A stretch of DNA of 33,497 nt from positions 1 to 33,497 of the forward strand of contig LLCB01000460.1 in the NCBI GenBank assembly GCA_001414345.1, given 5' to 3'. The position numbers and the translations under genes are program-made. Origin of the DNA: Hymenoscyphus infarciens (Eukaryota > Ascomycota > Leotiomycetes > Helotiales > Helotiaceae). This document shows positions 19,641 to 31,600 of this stretch, in pieces (position 1 is the first letter of the stretch; each line of letters begins with the position of its first letter). Below the pieces are notes generated by a model. It was given only the letters and a program-made list of their open reading frames with translations, had not been told where the DNA came from and did no database searches.

Positions 19641-20440
19641 TTGCATACGCCTTGAACGAAATGAATTTCAACGACTGATACGAACTACTTGCGCCAAAAA
19701 GACCGACCGCGACTTGCTTTTTCTCATGGCCGTTAGCGATTAGCGATCATTGATGCGATCATCCAAAGCGTGCGCTGCATCCACATTCCCCAACTTGTCA
19801 TTTTCACCGGAGTTTGGAATTTCCCTGCTTTCTTTTTACCTCTATTTTTCTCATGGTCAGCGATGGAGGAATCTGCTTTTTTCATCATCTCACGCCTCGT
19901 TTTATGGGGATTTTTCGTCTTCTCTTCTTTTCTTGTATGTGTACATTTTATGATCGCGAGCTTTGAGATGGCGCACCCAAAATTGCTTGCTCATTGGCCG
20001 GCTTTGGTTCAAAAAGGGATGGATGAATGAGCTTTGAATGGGGCGATATAAGGTTCATGCAGGTGTGGTTGAAAGCATGGATGGAAGAATGGAACAAATG
20101 GATGAGCCCGGTGGAGGAATATAAAAATCAAACAAAACAAAATCAACTTGGTTTGGTGGCATTTTGCAGGAAATCACTTAAAAGAATTATCAGGGGATTA
20201 GGCGTACGGATGTACTCTCTAGTCTTGTCTAGTCTAGTCTAGCTTAGGCTGGGTTTGGTGGAAATGCATAATAAAACACTTTGTAAAACCTTGATTTTTT
20301 TTTTTCTTTTTTACCTTTGCTTTGTGAGATGTGAGGTTGTTTTAAAGTCTATCTATTCCCAGGTTCCCTACAAAGTAACCCAGGTGAATGTTACCCTGCA
20401 GTAAACATAATATTCTCAATAAGTGCTACTAGTAGTGAAA
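19641..20440. other. 3' flank of choline sulfatase, no gene
   Basis: Normal composition up to about 20440, where RIP-type DNA begins. Short frames here (67 to 86 codons) are not supported. An AATAAA lies at 20270-20275, 630 bases after the stop, and tctag repeats near 20225-20242. The true polyadenylation site is not evident. Confidence 0.5.
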
Positions 20441-20610
20441 TAGAAACCAAATTAAGAGTAAGTACTACCACCCGTCACTTCAATAACCCCTTTCTATAAC
20501 ACCTAGAACTAGATTGATAGAATTTCCAATAACTAAACTATATATACTCTCTATATAGACGTTTTACTTAGTACTCTAACTCTCTCTTCTAACTCTTAGA
20601 CTAGGTAGAA

Positions 20611-20700
20611 TCTAAAACCTCTAGGGACCTTTCTAAAACCTCTAGAGACCTTTCTAAAACCCCTAGAGACCTTTCTAAAACTACTACCTTTCTAAAATTT
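20611..20700. repeat. 21-base tandem repeat next to the chromovirus
   Basis: Four copies, the last partial, of tctaaaacctctagagacct plus t, starting at 20611, 20632, 20653 and 20674. It ends a few bases before the 5' LTR at 20708, at the transition into AT-rich DNA. Confidence 0.85.
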
Positions 20701-20707
20701 AAGAAAC

Positions 20708-21202
20708 TGTGATAACACGCTATCTTAGATTATTATATAATAGCTAGATTATTATATAATAGTACTATTCTAAATTATTAGTATTTATAAAACTACTAAT
20801 ACTCTTAAGCAGTGCTAATACCTCTAATACCTCTAGAGCTAAGATTACAAATAACTAATACTTATATAAGTAAAGTGCTAAAGGTATTAATATCTAATAT
20901 TTATATATAAAAGAGATTAAGGTTTAGATATTATATATTTAGCTTTCTAAAGGATCAGAGGTTATATATTTAGCTTTTTAACTCTTATTATTTAGTATTA
21001 GCTATATTAGACAAGGCTTAGTTATTATTATTATTAAAACTTAGAAGCTTCTAAACTCTTATATATAGATATTTATATTTAATATAGAAGAGGGACAGTT
21101 ATTATTTTCTTCTATATTAGTGCCTAGTATCTATATACGTTATTCTATTATATATACTTCTATATACCTCTACTATAGTTATATATATTTCGTACTATTA
21201 TA
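20708..21202 (+). repeat. 5' LTR of the chromovirus
   Basis: 495 bases, TGTGATAACACG ... CGTACTATTATA. It is about 100 bases longer than the 3' LTR, partly because a segment around attattatataatag near the start is duplicated. The last ~107 bases match the solo LTR at 7691-8041 apart from transitions. Confidence 0.8.
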
Positions 21203-23000
21203 TAAAAATAATAACTCTTCTTCGCTAATAATAGCTTTAAGAATATCTCTTTTAAGCTTATTACTACTCTTTATTTAGAAGTTAATTTATACTTAATTTA
21301 GAATATTATAACGATATTCTTATATAGCTAGGTAATTAGAGACTACCTAGATAGCTAGTAACACTAGAGTTTAGTATCTATATAGATAGCTAGTGAAAAT
21401 TATATTTTAGTATATATTAAAAGATTAGAATATACTAAGTATTTTCTAAGAGTCCTAATAACCCTAGATTTAGTAAATAAGTTAACTTATAATAGTTATC
21501 TAGAAAGCTTCTAAATCTAATCCTACCCCCTCTCTCTAATTTAATATTTAATATATTAGAATCTAGAGTAACTCTTAGTCTTTCTTAAGCTCTACTTCTA
21601 AGCGTAGAGCCCTCTCTTAAAGAATAAAGTTAAGCTCTTACTAAAAGGTCTCTAACTTAGTACTATACCTCTAAAAATAGTAAGAAGCCTAAGAATAATA
21701 AAAGTAAAGACCTAGCGCCTAAAAGCTAGAGAGATTAATAGGACTTCTCTAATATAGATAAGATATAGAGTATAATCTAAGCTATAGAGGCTAAGAATTA
21801 AGAAAAAGAATAGAGAATTTTAGAGTAAGATAATTAGATTACTTAATTATTAGACCTAGTATAGTAAATTAGTTAATAACTACTAAATAATAACTAAAGT
21901 CTAAGTTCTATCTAACTTATATAAACACCTTCTTCTATCTCTTTAAACTATTATTAAAGATAAGACCTTACTTCTAATATTCCTTTCTTATAATAACCTA
22001 CTCTATACCTATAACCTAAAAGTATTCTAAAAGCCTTTTAACTTATTAAAAGTAAGATTATAGAGAAAATTAAACTTTTAAATAATAGTATTTTACTTAT
22101 ATATAAGTAATAGAGAATATTAATATATAATCGACTTTATATAAATACTAATTATTATTAAACGCCTTTAACTTATAAAGCTCTTATTTAAAAGATAATA
22201 ATAAAACTCGCCTAAAACTACTTAGAGCTCTAATATAAGTTTAACATAAGTAAGATAATATTTAAGGATTATAAAGAAATAATTAAACTTCTTAATATCT
22301 ACTATTTAACTAGTTATAAGAAAAAGGATACCTAGAACACCTTTTAGTCTCTTTAAATAAGATAGAAGAGTTATATAAGAGAAAGTTTTATAGAATTTAA
22401 AAGTTACTTTTTAAGTATAGTAATACTTAAAGAAGTATCTAAGTAAGATAAGTTCTATTATATATAAAATAAGCTTATACCTTAGCTCTAAACCTAATTA
22501 GTTAATAGTAAAAGGTACTAGAATACTAACTTTAATAAGATAGTAAGAGACTTATTATTTATAAATAAGAAATAGTACTATAATACTAAGTTATATATAA
22601 CTAGTATAATAAGTACTAAAAAACCTATTATAATAAGCTTATTATACTAAAAGCCTAACACTAACTAAACCTTATCTAGTTCCTTAATAAAACCCTTACT
22701 ACTCTTATATAGACTTTATTCTACTTCTTAAAAAACTTCTTAAACTCCTAAGCTCTCTTCTACTAGTAAAAGATTAAAGACTTTATTTATAAACTAACTC
22801 TCTACTAGTATAAAGTACTATAATTATAAGAAACCTAAGTATATTAAGCCTAACTATTCTAATCTATCTAGTATTAATAAGATAGAGAAGGATAATTAAC
22901 CTAAAGAAGAACAACTACCTAAAGAGTACTCTAACTCTAACCTAAGTTAAGAAGAAAATAAAGAGACTTAGGTAAAAATACCTTCCTAAGCCTATATAAA
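21203..23000 (+). pseudogene. Chromovirus gag remnant with zinc knuckle
   Basis: The diagnostic part is a degenerate CX2CX4HX4C knuckle at 22817-22858. The four ligand positions fall at 22817, 22826, 22841 and 22856 with exact spacing, and all four codons now read Tyr, as C-to-T/G-to-A changes of Cys and His codons give. It is in a different frame (+1) from pol, so gag and pol were separate frames or joined by frameshifting, unless an indel lies between. Gag would form the particle and bind RNA. The start is not located. Confidence 0.6.
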
Positions 23001-23099
23001 TATAATCTAGCTAGACTTAACCTTTCTAAGCTTATAAAAGAAAAACAGTTCCTTATAAATACTACTCTTAGTATATAAGAATATAGTATTAAAATATAA

Positions 23100-26000
23100 G
23101 CTTTAGTAGACATAAGAGTAAATAAGTACCTATTTCTAAATTAACTTCTAGCCTTATAATTATTAAAAATAATAGGTTTAAAGATCTAGAAACTATCTTA
23201 TTTAGTATCTATTTATAAATATAATAATAGTACTAAAAGCTAAGTAACTTAGTTTATATAACTATATTTAAATATAAATAAACGTTATATTTATAACTAC
23301 CCCTTTATTATCTTAAACCTTAGATAATAAGACCTAATTATTAATAATAAATAGTTAAACTATTTTAAAGTTCTTCTTAATCTCTTAAAGAACTAGATTA
23401 CTTAGCTAGCTAAATACTCTCTAACTCTCTATTATAGTAAGGAAATTTTACTTTCTCTTTCTAGCTAGAACTAGAAACCTTTTTTAAATTACTAGTTAGA
23501 TATAAACTAAAGGAAATATACTATCTAGTAATAAGAAAAACATAAAAAGAGTAGACTTATAAATATAGCTAAGTTATCTCTTCTATTTATAATAATACCT
23601 CTTAAAATTTTAATATCTAATTTTAGTTTAAAGCCTTTATAAACTACTAGTATAGCCTTAAAAGGCTAGACTCTATACTTCTTTATCTATAAAATAAGTA
23701 TAAACGTAATATATTATAATATAAAATAGCCTAATTTAGAATTTTATATAATAAGCCTCTATAAGCTAGATTAGGTTATTAATAAGAGATTAGCCCCTTT
23801 CTAAGATAATAATAAGATAAGAGCTCTAATATAAGCCTAACTTTTAAAATATTACTTATTCTATAAAGACGTATTCTTAAAAGTAGCTTCTAATAAGCTT
23901 CCTTCTTACTATAAATATAATTATAAGATTACTTTAAATAAACTACTTCTTAACTCCTTTTCGCCTCTATATTAATAGTTAACTATAAAACTTAAGGCTA
24001 TAAAAGAGTATCTTATAAAGAACTTAGATAAGGGGTTTATTATTAATAGTAATAGCTCTTTTACCTCTCTTATACTCTTTATTAAAAAGGCTAATAGTAA
24101 TAAGTTATAGTTCTATATTAATTATAAGAAGCTAAATACTCTAACCTAAAATAATCTCTACCTAATCTCTTATATTAATAAGCTCCTTTCTAAGATAAGA
24201 ATAGCTAAAATCTTTATTAAATTAGATATTAGATAAGCTTTCTATTATATCTAAATAGACTTTAACTTAAAAGAGATAACTACGTTTAAAACTAGGTATA
24301 GTATATATAAATATAAGGTTCTCTCTTTTAGACTTTATAATAGCTTTACTACCTATTAACGTTATATAAACAACGTCTTAATCGACTATTTAGATAACTT
24401 CTATATTACTTACTTAGACGATATTTTAATTTATTTAAATATTATTAAAGAATATAAGAAATAGGTTAGAAAGGTTCTAAATTAGCTCTAAGAAGTAGGA
24501 CTTTAGGTTAATATTAAGAAAAGCGAATTTAGTATTACTAGAGTTAAATACTTAGGATTTATCTTAACTATAAAAGGACTTAAAGTTAACTCTAAAAAAG
24601 TAGAGCCTTTATAAAACTAGGTCTAACCTAATACTATAATAGGTATAAAGTCTTACTTAGAGTTTATAAGATTCTATAAATAATTTATTAAAGGTTATAC
24701 TAAAATTACTAAACTCTTAACTATAATAATATACTTTATAAAGCCGTTTTTATAAATATCTAAATATAAAGAAGCTTTTAAAGTACTAAGAACTAGGCTA
24801 CTTATAATTTAAATATTATACTACTTTAACTCTAATTATAATATAAAGGTAGAAATAGACTCCTTAGAAGAAGTAATAGTAGGTATATTCTTATAATAAC
24901 ATAATAGCCTTTAGTACTTTATTAGGTTCTACTTATATATTTTAGTTAACTATAAATCAAACTAGGAGATCTATAATAAAGAACTATCTACTATTATAGA
25001 AGCTTTTAAGAAATAGCGTCTTAAACTTATATTATATTAAAAGCGTATTAATATATATTTAGATTATAGATTATTAGAATACTTTATAATAACTAAGCTA
25101 CTTATAGCTAAGTAAGTCTAATAGATAGAGTTTTTATTAGACTTTAACTTTTAAATCTAATTTATATCTAGAAAGAGTAATTAAAAAGCAGATATATTAA
25201 CCTAATATAAATAAGACCTAAAAACCTATAATTAAGCTAAAGTAGATAGCTACTTATATACCTTTTTAGTACCTAATTATTTAGATCTTTAAATTAATAC
25301 TAAACTTACTTAGACCTTTTTATAAGAATAGTCTATATTTCTTAATATAATTTAGTTAAACGTTATTCTAAAAATAAGTTTAAATATAATTTAGAAGTTA
25401 AAAGAAGATAATCTATACTCCTTTTAGAAAAAACGTTATAAACTTCTAAATAAATACTACCTTTTATTAGATAATTTACTACTCTTTAAGAATCGACTTT
25501 ACGTTTAAAGGAATACTAAACTCTATATAAAACTAATCTAAGAAGTCTATAACTAAGTATCTAGTACTTACCTAAGTATAAAAAAGATATACTAGTTATT
25601 AGTATAATACTACTACTAAGCTAGAATGTTTTTAGACTATAAGAGATATATAAGGAATTATTAAGCTTATAAATATTCCTATTTTTAATAAACTAAGTAA
25701 TAACGCTTTTTTTACCCTCTACTTATACTTAACTATCTTATATAATATTTATATATAGACTTTAAATTAATTCTAAAAGATAAACACAGATTTAATACTA
25801 TATTAGTATTTATTAACTAACTTAGAAAGGATTTAGTATTAATACCTTATTACTCGACTATAGATACTAAAAGACTAGCTAAACTCTTTATTTAATAGAT
25901 TTACTATTTTAGCTACTATCTTAAATTAATTATATCTAATTAAGGACTTTAATTTATATTATTATTTTAGACTAAATTTTATTAAATAATTAGTATTAAG

Positions 26001-26845
26001 CTTAAGCTTAGTACTACCTACTATAAATAGATAGATAAATAGATAGAAATAATAAACTAATATATTAATTAGAGACTAAGGCTCTTTATAACTTACTATT
26101 AAGATAACTAGAGCGAATTAATCCTTTTAATAGATAGAGTATAAATAACACTTTTATACTTATCTATTAGTATAACCTCTTATTAGCTTAAGTTTAGACT
26201 TAACTTAAAGACTTTATAGAACTAGAATATACTAAAGACTTCTATTTCTTAAGAACGACTTAACTATAATAAGGTAGTAAAAGTAGCCTAATATATATAC
26301 TCTACTTAAGAGATAGCTAAAGATAATATAAGTAAGGCTTAGAAGAAGATAGAGAATAGTATAAACTAGTACTAAAAAGCTATTAACTAGAACGTTAGAA
26401 ATAAAGTCTACTTATCTACTAAGAATTTTAAGATAAATCGTCTTAGCTAAAAGCTTATTAAATAATAGATAGAACCTTTTAAAATACTAGAATGTATAAG
26501 ATACTTCTATAAGCTAAAACTTCTTAAAAGCTTATTAATTTATAATATTTTCACTTTTAATATACTTTTAAAAGATCTAAACACCTCTCTACTAGAATAA
26601 GAGGCTCTAGAGCCTCTACTAGATATTATTAAAGGTATATAAGAATAAGAGATATAAGAAATACTTAGTAGTAGACTTTTTAGAAGATAGCTATAGTATT
26701 AAGTAAAATAGGTTAAATATAATTTAGATCCTACTTAGTATCTTATAAATAATTTTTAAGGTTTACTATATTATTTAAGAGACTTTTATACTAAATATCT
26801 AGAAGAGCTAGGACTACTTTAACACCTCTCTAAATAGCTTAATAT
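23100..26845 (+). pseudogene. Chromovirus pol remnant: protease, RT, RNase H, integrase, chromodomain
   Basis: One frame, interrupted only by TAA/TAG. Protease: ALVD with the catalytic Asp at 23109, the DTGAN block read as DIRVN. RT: FIKKAN near 24090, KLDIR near 24220, YLDDILIY with both Asp codons intact at 24417-24422, YLGFIL near 24550. RNase H: VEID with Asp at 24858. Integrase: His/Cys zinc region about 25550-25670; first Asp at 25758; second position at 25938 now Asn (GAT to AAT); Glu at 26046. The second position and the Glu are 36 codons apart, exactly DD35E. The chromodomain follows at about 26640-26845 with RRxLxYxVKxVxY, DPTxY and NF-type blocks. Stops and the Asn change make it inactive. 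Confidence 0.9.
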
Positions 26846-26849
26846 ATAA

Positions 26850-28287
26850 GAATTAGATAAGAATTAAATAAAAGAGTTAATTTATAAACTCTATTAATAC
26901 TTTCTAATTCTAGTTACTCTTAATAAGAAACTTATAATAAAAACCTAAGATAAAACACTAACTAGTAGGAATATTTAAAGTTAATAAAGTAAAGAACTAA
27001 GACTAAGTTACTACTAAAATAAAGCTTACTAACTCTCTCTAAGCTATAGCCTCTTCTTTCTCTAACTTATTATCCTCCTCTCTACTCTCTTAAGCATAAG
27101 AAGCCTAAATCGGCTCTTTCTCTACCTCCTCTTTATAAGTACGCTTCTTATCTTAGTAATCTCTTATAACTAGCTTTAGAAAGGATGCTTATAAACTCTT
27201 TAGGTAGGCCTTAAAGAGGACCTAAACCTAGGTTTAGACGAAGGTCTTACTCTCTATAATATAGTATAAAGACTATTAAATATTAGTAACTAAAACCTCT
27301 CTAATAAACTAGAGGTACTTATAGTAACCTTAGTACGAAGTGCTTAAGTCTTCTCTAAGAGAGTAAACTATACCTTTAAACTATTCTTTAATACCTTTAT
27401 ACTAGTAATAACTAATACCTTATCTAAGGTCTTAGTAGCCTTCTTAATCTCTCTCTTCTTCTCTTTAAGCTTAAGCTTATTAAACTCCTTCTCTATAAAC
27501 TAAGGCAACTATCTAAGTTAGAATAGATTTAGTATATATTTAAGATTAAACTTACTAGGATATATATAATATTCTACTTAACGTAGTAACTATACTTCTT
27601 CGACTTTAGCTTCTTAAAAGTATAGATATAATCTCTATTCTAAGATTTTGTCTAAAGATACTAAACGTAGTAGACTTAGTAAGTAGCTAGAAGCGTACTA
27701 GGAGGATATAGGAGAGGTATTTTACTATATTAGATTAGCCTTAAATTAAACCTAATAAAGGAGGGAAAGACTTACTTTTATATATATATAATAACTATAT
27801 ATGTTCTAAGATAAAAGTTAATATATAAAGATATATCTAATTAGAAGGTATTCTTACTATATATATATTATTTTAGATAAAAAGAAAAGAAGAAGAGAAG
27901 TTAGAATCGAGGAAAAGTCGCTTACTAATATACTACTTATAATAATAGCTGTCGCTTACGATTATTATTTATTACTTAATAATTACTATTATAATATATA
28001 ATAATAGTAAGAATATAATAACTCTATAGTAATATACCGCTTTCTACCTATTAGCTAATAATTAGCCTCTCTTCTATTTATATCTATTATTATATAATAT
28101 ATAATAGTAAATAAAGAACGATTATCTCTTAAAATAATAAGACTACTACTAGCTACTAACCTTACTCTAACCACTAGATACTATAATAGTAGATAAGTTA
28201 TATTCTTTATAACAAACACGTAAATAATGCTCTAGTCGACTCGACACTATGCTAATTAATAACCGAAGACTTAGGACGAGTCTTTTT
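26850..28287. other. Unexplained 3' region of the chromovirus
   Basis: 1.4 kb between the chromodomain and the polypurine tract, much longer than a usual 3' UTR. It is somewhat richer in GC than the pol region. The minus strand carries a K/E-rich frame (about 27540 down to 27020; EFNKLKLKEKKREIKKATKT) broken only by TAA/TAG. I recognise no family. It could be an extra antisense gene of the element, another inserted fragment, or chance. Confidence 0.4.
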
Positions 28288-28300
28288 AAAGAAGAGAGAA
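28288..28300 (+). promoter_or_regulatory. Polypurine tract of the chromovirus
   Basis: aaagaagagagaa lies directly before the 3' LTR. In LTR retroelements this primes plus-strand DNA synthesis. It fixes the element orientation as plus and supports the LTR boundary at 28301. Confidence 0.8.
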
Positions 28301-28696
28301 TATAATAGCACGCTATTCTAAATTATTAGCATTTATAGAACTACTAATACCTCTATAACTATTAATACCTCTATAACTACTAATACTTCTATAACTTATT
28401 AAATAGAAGGTGCTAAAGAGAGTAAGAATTAGATATTATATATTTTATTTTAAGGTCTTATATATTTAGCTTTAAAGCCTTTATTATTTTAGTAGCTATA
28501 TTAGAAAGGACTTAGTTATTATTCTTATTAGGACTTAGTAGTCTCTAATCTCTTATATATAGATGTTTATACTTAGTATAAAAGAAGGACAGTTATTATT
28601 TTCTTCTATATTAGTACCTAGTATCTATATACGTTATTCTTCTATACGTACTCCTATATACCTCTACTATAGTTATATATATTTCGTGCTATTATA
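28301..28696 (+). repeat. 3' LTR of the chromovirus
   Basis: 396 bases with perfect 12-base inverted ends tataatagcacg and cgtgctattata; original TG...CA ends would read TA...TA after RIP. It contains a TATA-like ctcttatatatag and the conserved tail shared with the other LTRs in the window. Confidence 0.85.
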
Positions 28697-31600
28697 ATAC
28701 TAGCTCTAGCTCTTATAAATTATTTTTATATATATATTAATAGAGCGCTCTCTAGAGTATATTTTATACTTAAAATTATCTAAATCGCTTATAAATTACC
28801 TATATAAACGTAATACTAAGTAATATATCTATATATTTATATAAAAAGATACTAAGAAATACTAAGACTACTCTTCTCTATTAAAAAGTCTTAGCCTACT
28901 TCTATACTCCCTAGAAGTATAAGAACTCTCTATGTCTATCTTATTACTTTAAACTATATAGAGAGTATATTTAGACTCTAATAAGTAGATATATTAAAAA
29001 AAGTTCTAATAAAAGTAATATTATAATATTATCTAAAAGCAATTTAGAAAGTATTATATATTTCAAGCCTAGTATAGCTACTCTACTAATAAATTTTTAC
29101 TTATATTTAATTACTCTCTCTAAACACTTTAATAGTATATATATAAATTATATTTAAAAGCCTTATTATTAATACTAGATACTAAAGAGTAGACTCTTAT
29201 AATTTATAAAGAAAAATATACTAGAGAATCTAAAGTATTATATAGCTAAGAGGTACTAGAGACGTCTCTTGATTTTTATAAAAGCTTTTTACTCTACTAC
29301 TAACTCTATTCTACTATCTACTACTTTCTACTAGCTCTTAGAACTAAAACTATACTCTTAAAATACTCTTTCTATATAAGCTATTTATATACTAAAATAC
29401 TCTAGTATACTTATTCTAAGAGAAAAAGTATTAGTTCTAAACTAGTAGTAGTAGTAGTCCTTTTTAGTAGGTAGTACTAGTCTTATATACTCTATATAAT
29501 TATAACTATATATAAAGTAGAGCTTAAATTATTTAAAATCTATACTTAAATTACTCTAAATTATCTTATTTAATACTTATACTTATATTTACTTAGTAAG
29601 TATACTCTTAAGTAAGGTTTATTAGATACTATAGTACTACTAATATTTCTCTTAAAATTTATAAGAGTATTAAGTAGAGAGTAGGTAGTTTTTATAAATT
29701 AATTTATAATAAATCCTAGAGTTTCTCTTAAAGTTTATAAGCCTTTAAAGAGAGATTAAGTCTTTTATTTTATATAATTATCTATAATAAAGTCTTATAT
29801 ATTTAGCTTTTTCTTAAGCTCTCTTAACTGCTTTATAATCTTTTAAAGCTTATTATATATATAGACCTTACTAGACTTAGTATATTAAAAGTACTTCTTA
29901 AAAGTATTCTTAAGATACTTCTTTCTTATAAAGCTTTTATTCTCTATATTAATAATAGTATTATAATCTACTATCTTCTTAAAAACCTTCTTAATAGATA
30001 AAGAAGATACTATAAAGCTCTTATTATTTACTTCTCTATATCTCTTCTTAGACTAAAAGATATTCTAGTTACTCTTATAATTATAAAAGACAGTAGTAAT
30101 CTTCTATACTAAATTTAGCTTTATAAACTATAAGAGTTAGAATAAGATAAGAAAGATTTATTTACTTACTTTCTACCTACGCTACGCTACTTACTTCTTC
30201 CTATATTACTTCCTAGAGTATAACCTAGCCTAGTATTTATAAGAGATATAAGTACTATTAATAAATAATATCTCTAAATTCTCTTAGATACTAGAGATAT
30301 CTCTAATCTTATTTATTAGAAAGGAGGTAATAAGAGAGAGTAGGAGTTATAATTTAGTATATATAAGGCCTAGCTCTTGAATTTTCTTTATAATTTCTAA
30401 GGCCTCTACTCTCTACTCTAGTTCTAGTTCTAGTTCCTCTATAATAGGCTAGCTAATAAGCTTTCTATTTACTTAGGATATTATATGCTTAATAACCTCC
30501 TTTTAGCTATTATTCTTTATATAAGAGCTTGAGAATATAACGTAGTTTATAGTATAGTTATAATTATAGTTATAGTAGTACTTAATAATAACCTTCTAAG
30601 GCGTACTTAGAAGAGAGAGGAGTTATAGTCTAGTATTCTCTTAGGTACTAATAGTAAGCTCTGCCTCTTTCTTAGATTATACTCTATTCTCCTTCTCCTT
30701 TATAGCTAGTATATAATATCTTAACTCTATAAACTAATCTATAAAAGCTAGAAGACAGCTATTTTAGCTAGTATTATAGTAGTTAATATCTTTAGCTTTT
30801 AGTACTTACTTATAGTTATACTTTAAGATATAGGTAAGGATATTCTCTAACTCTTATAGGATTATAGTACTCTTCTTCTCTTTTTTAGCTTACTTTTTAT
30901 AAGACTCTAACTCTATAGTATCGTTAGTAATAAAGGTAAGAGTAGAGATAGAGATAGAGGTAGAGATAGAAGTATAAGTAGAGAATAAAAGCTATCTTAA
31001 TTTATATATAAATAAAAATACCTTCTAATCTCTTAATCTCTTAACCTTTTAACCTTTTAACCTTTTAACCTTTTAACCTCTTAACCTCTTAACCTCTTTC
31101 TCTCTAACTAACCTATCTATAATATAGACTCTCTTAATAAATTAGATAAAGAGAGCGTATCTAACATAGATATTAAAGAAGTAAATAAGAATATACTTAA
31201 TACCTAGAACGAAAAAGACGCTCTTAAATTAGCTTTTACGTAAATAGAAAATAGTATTAAAAAGCTATCTATAGCTTTTCTTTATATAAGTACTTAAAAG
31301 TACTACTAAAAGTAACTTATTTCTTACTCTTAGAACTTCTCTTAAAATTTATAAAGCTAATTACTCTAGTCTCTAGGATCACTTCCTTGAGTTTATAACT
31401 ACTATCTATAGAGAAGAGAGTAATAAGAATATAAAAGCATCTTATAAGAGAGTACTCTACCTTATCTATACTTAGATTATTACTAGATATAAGAGTTCTA
31501 AGTATCTTATAAAAGGTCTTAAAAAGGAGAAGCTTACTCTTTATAATAGTAAAGGCTAATCTTACTTATAAATACTTAAAATAAGAGTAGTAGTAAGCTA

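Larger units (their letters stand above)
20708..28696 (+). mobile_element. Ty3/gypsy chromovirus, near full length, RIP-inactivated
   Basis: Two LTRs (20708-21202, 28301-28696) enclose zinc knuckle, protease, RT, RNase H, integrase and chromodomain in the canonical chromovirus order, with a polypurine tract directly before the 3' LTR. Pol landmarks from 23109 to 26676 are all in one frame, so damage is by point mutation, not by indels. The 5-base flanks (gaaac before, atact after) do not match, so the target duplication is lost or the copy is recombinant. About 1.4 kb between chromodomain and 3' LTR is unexplained. Chromodomains of this class direct insertion toward heterochromatin, which fits its setting. 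Confidence 0.9.

Noticed and set aside
19750..20242. Several 67-86 codon frames downstream of choline sulfatase
   Set aside because: They overlap in different frames, lack domains and conserved start context, and lie in the likely 3' UTR/intergenic region.
21203..21230. tRNA primer binding site after the chromovirus 5' LTR
   Set aside because: No TGG or RIP-equivalent match to a tRNA 3' end that I could defend; self-priming or mutation could explain it, but there is no positive evidence.
31027..31098. AACCTTTT array as an internal telomere repeat
   Set aside because: Fungal telomeres are usually TTAGGG/CCCTAA with a 6-base period; this unit is 8 bases and lacks the CCC core, even allowing for C-to-T change in all units.
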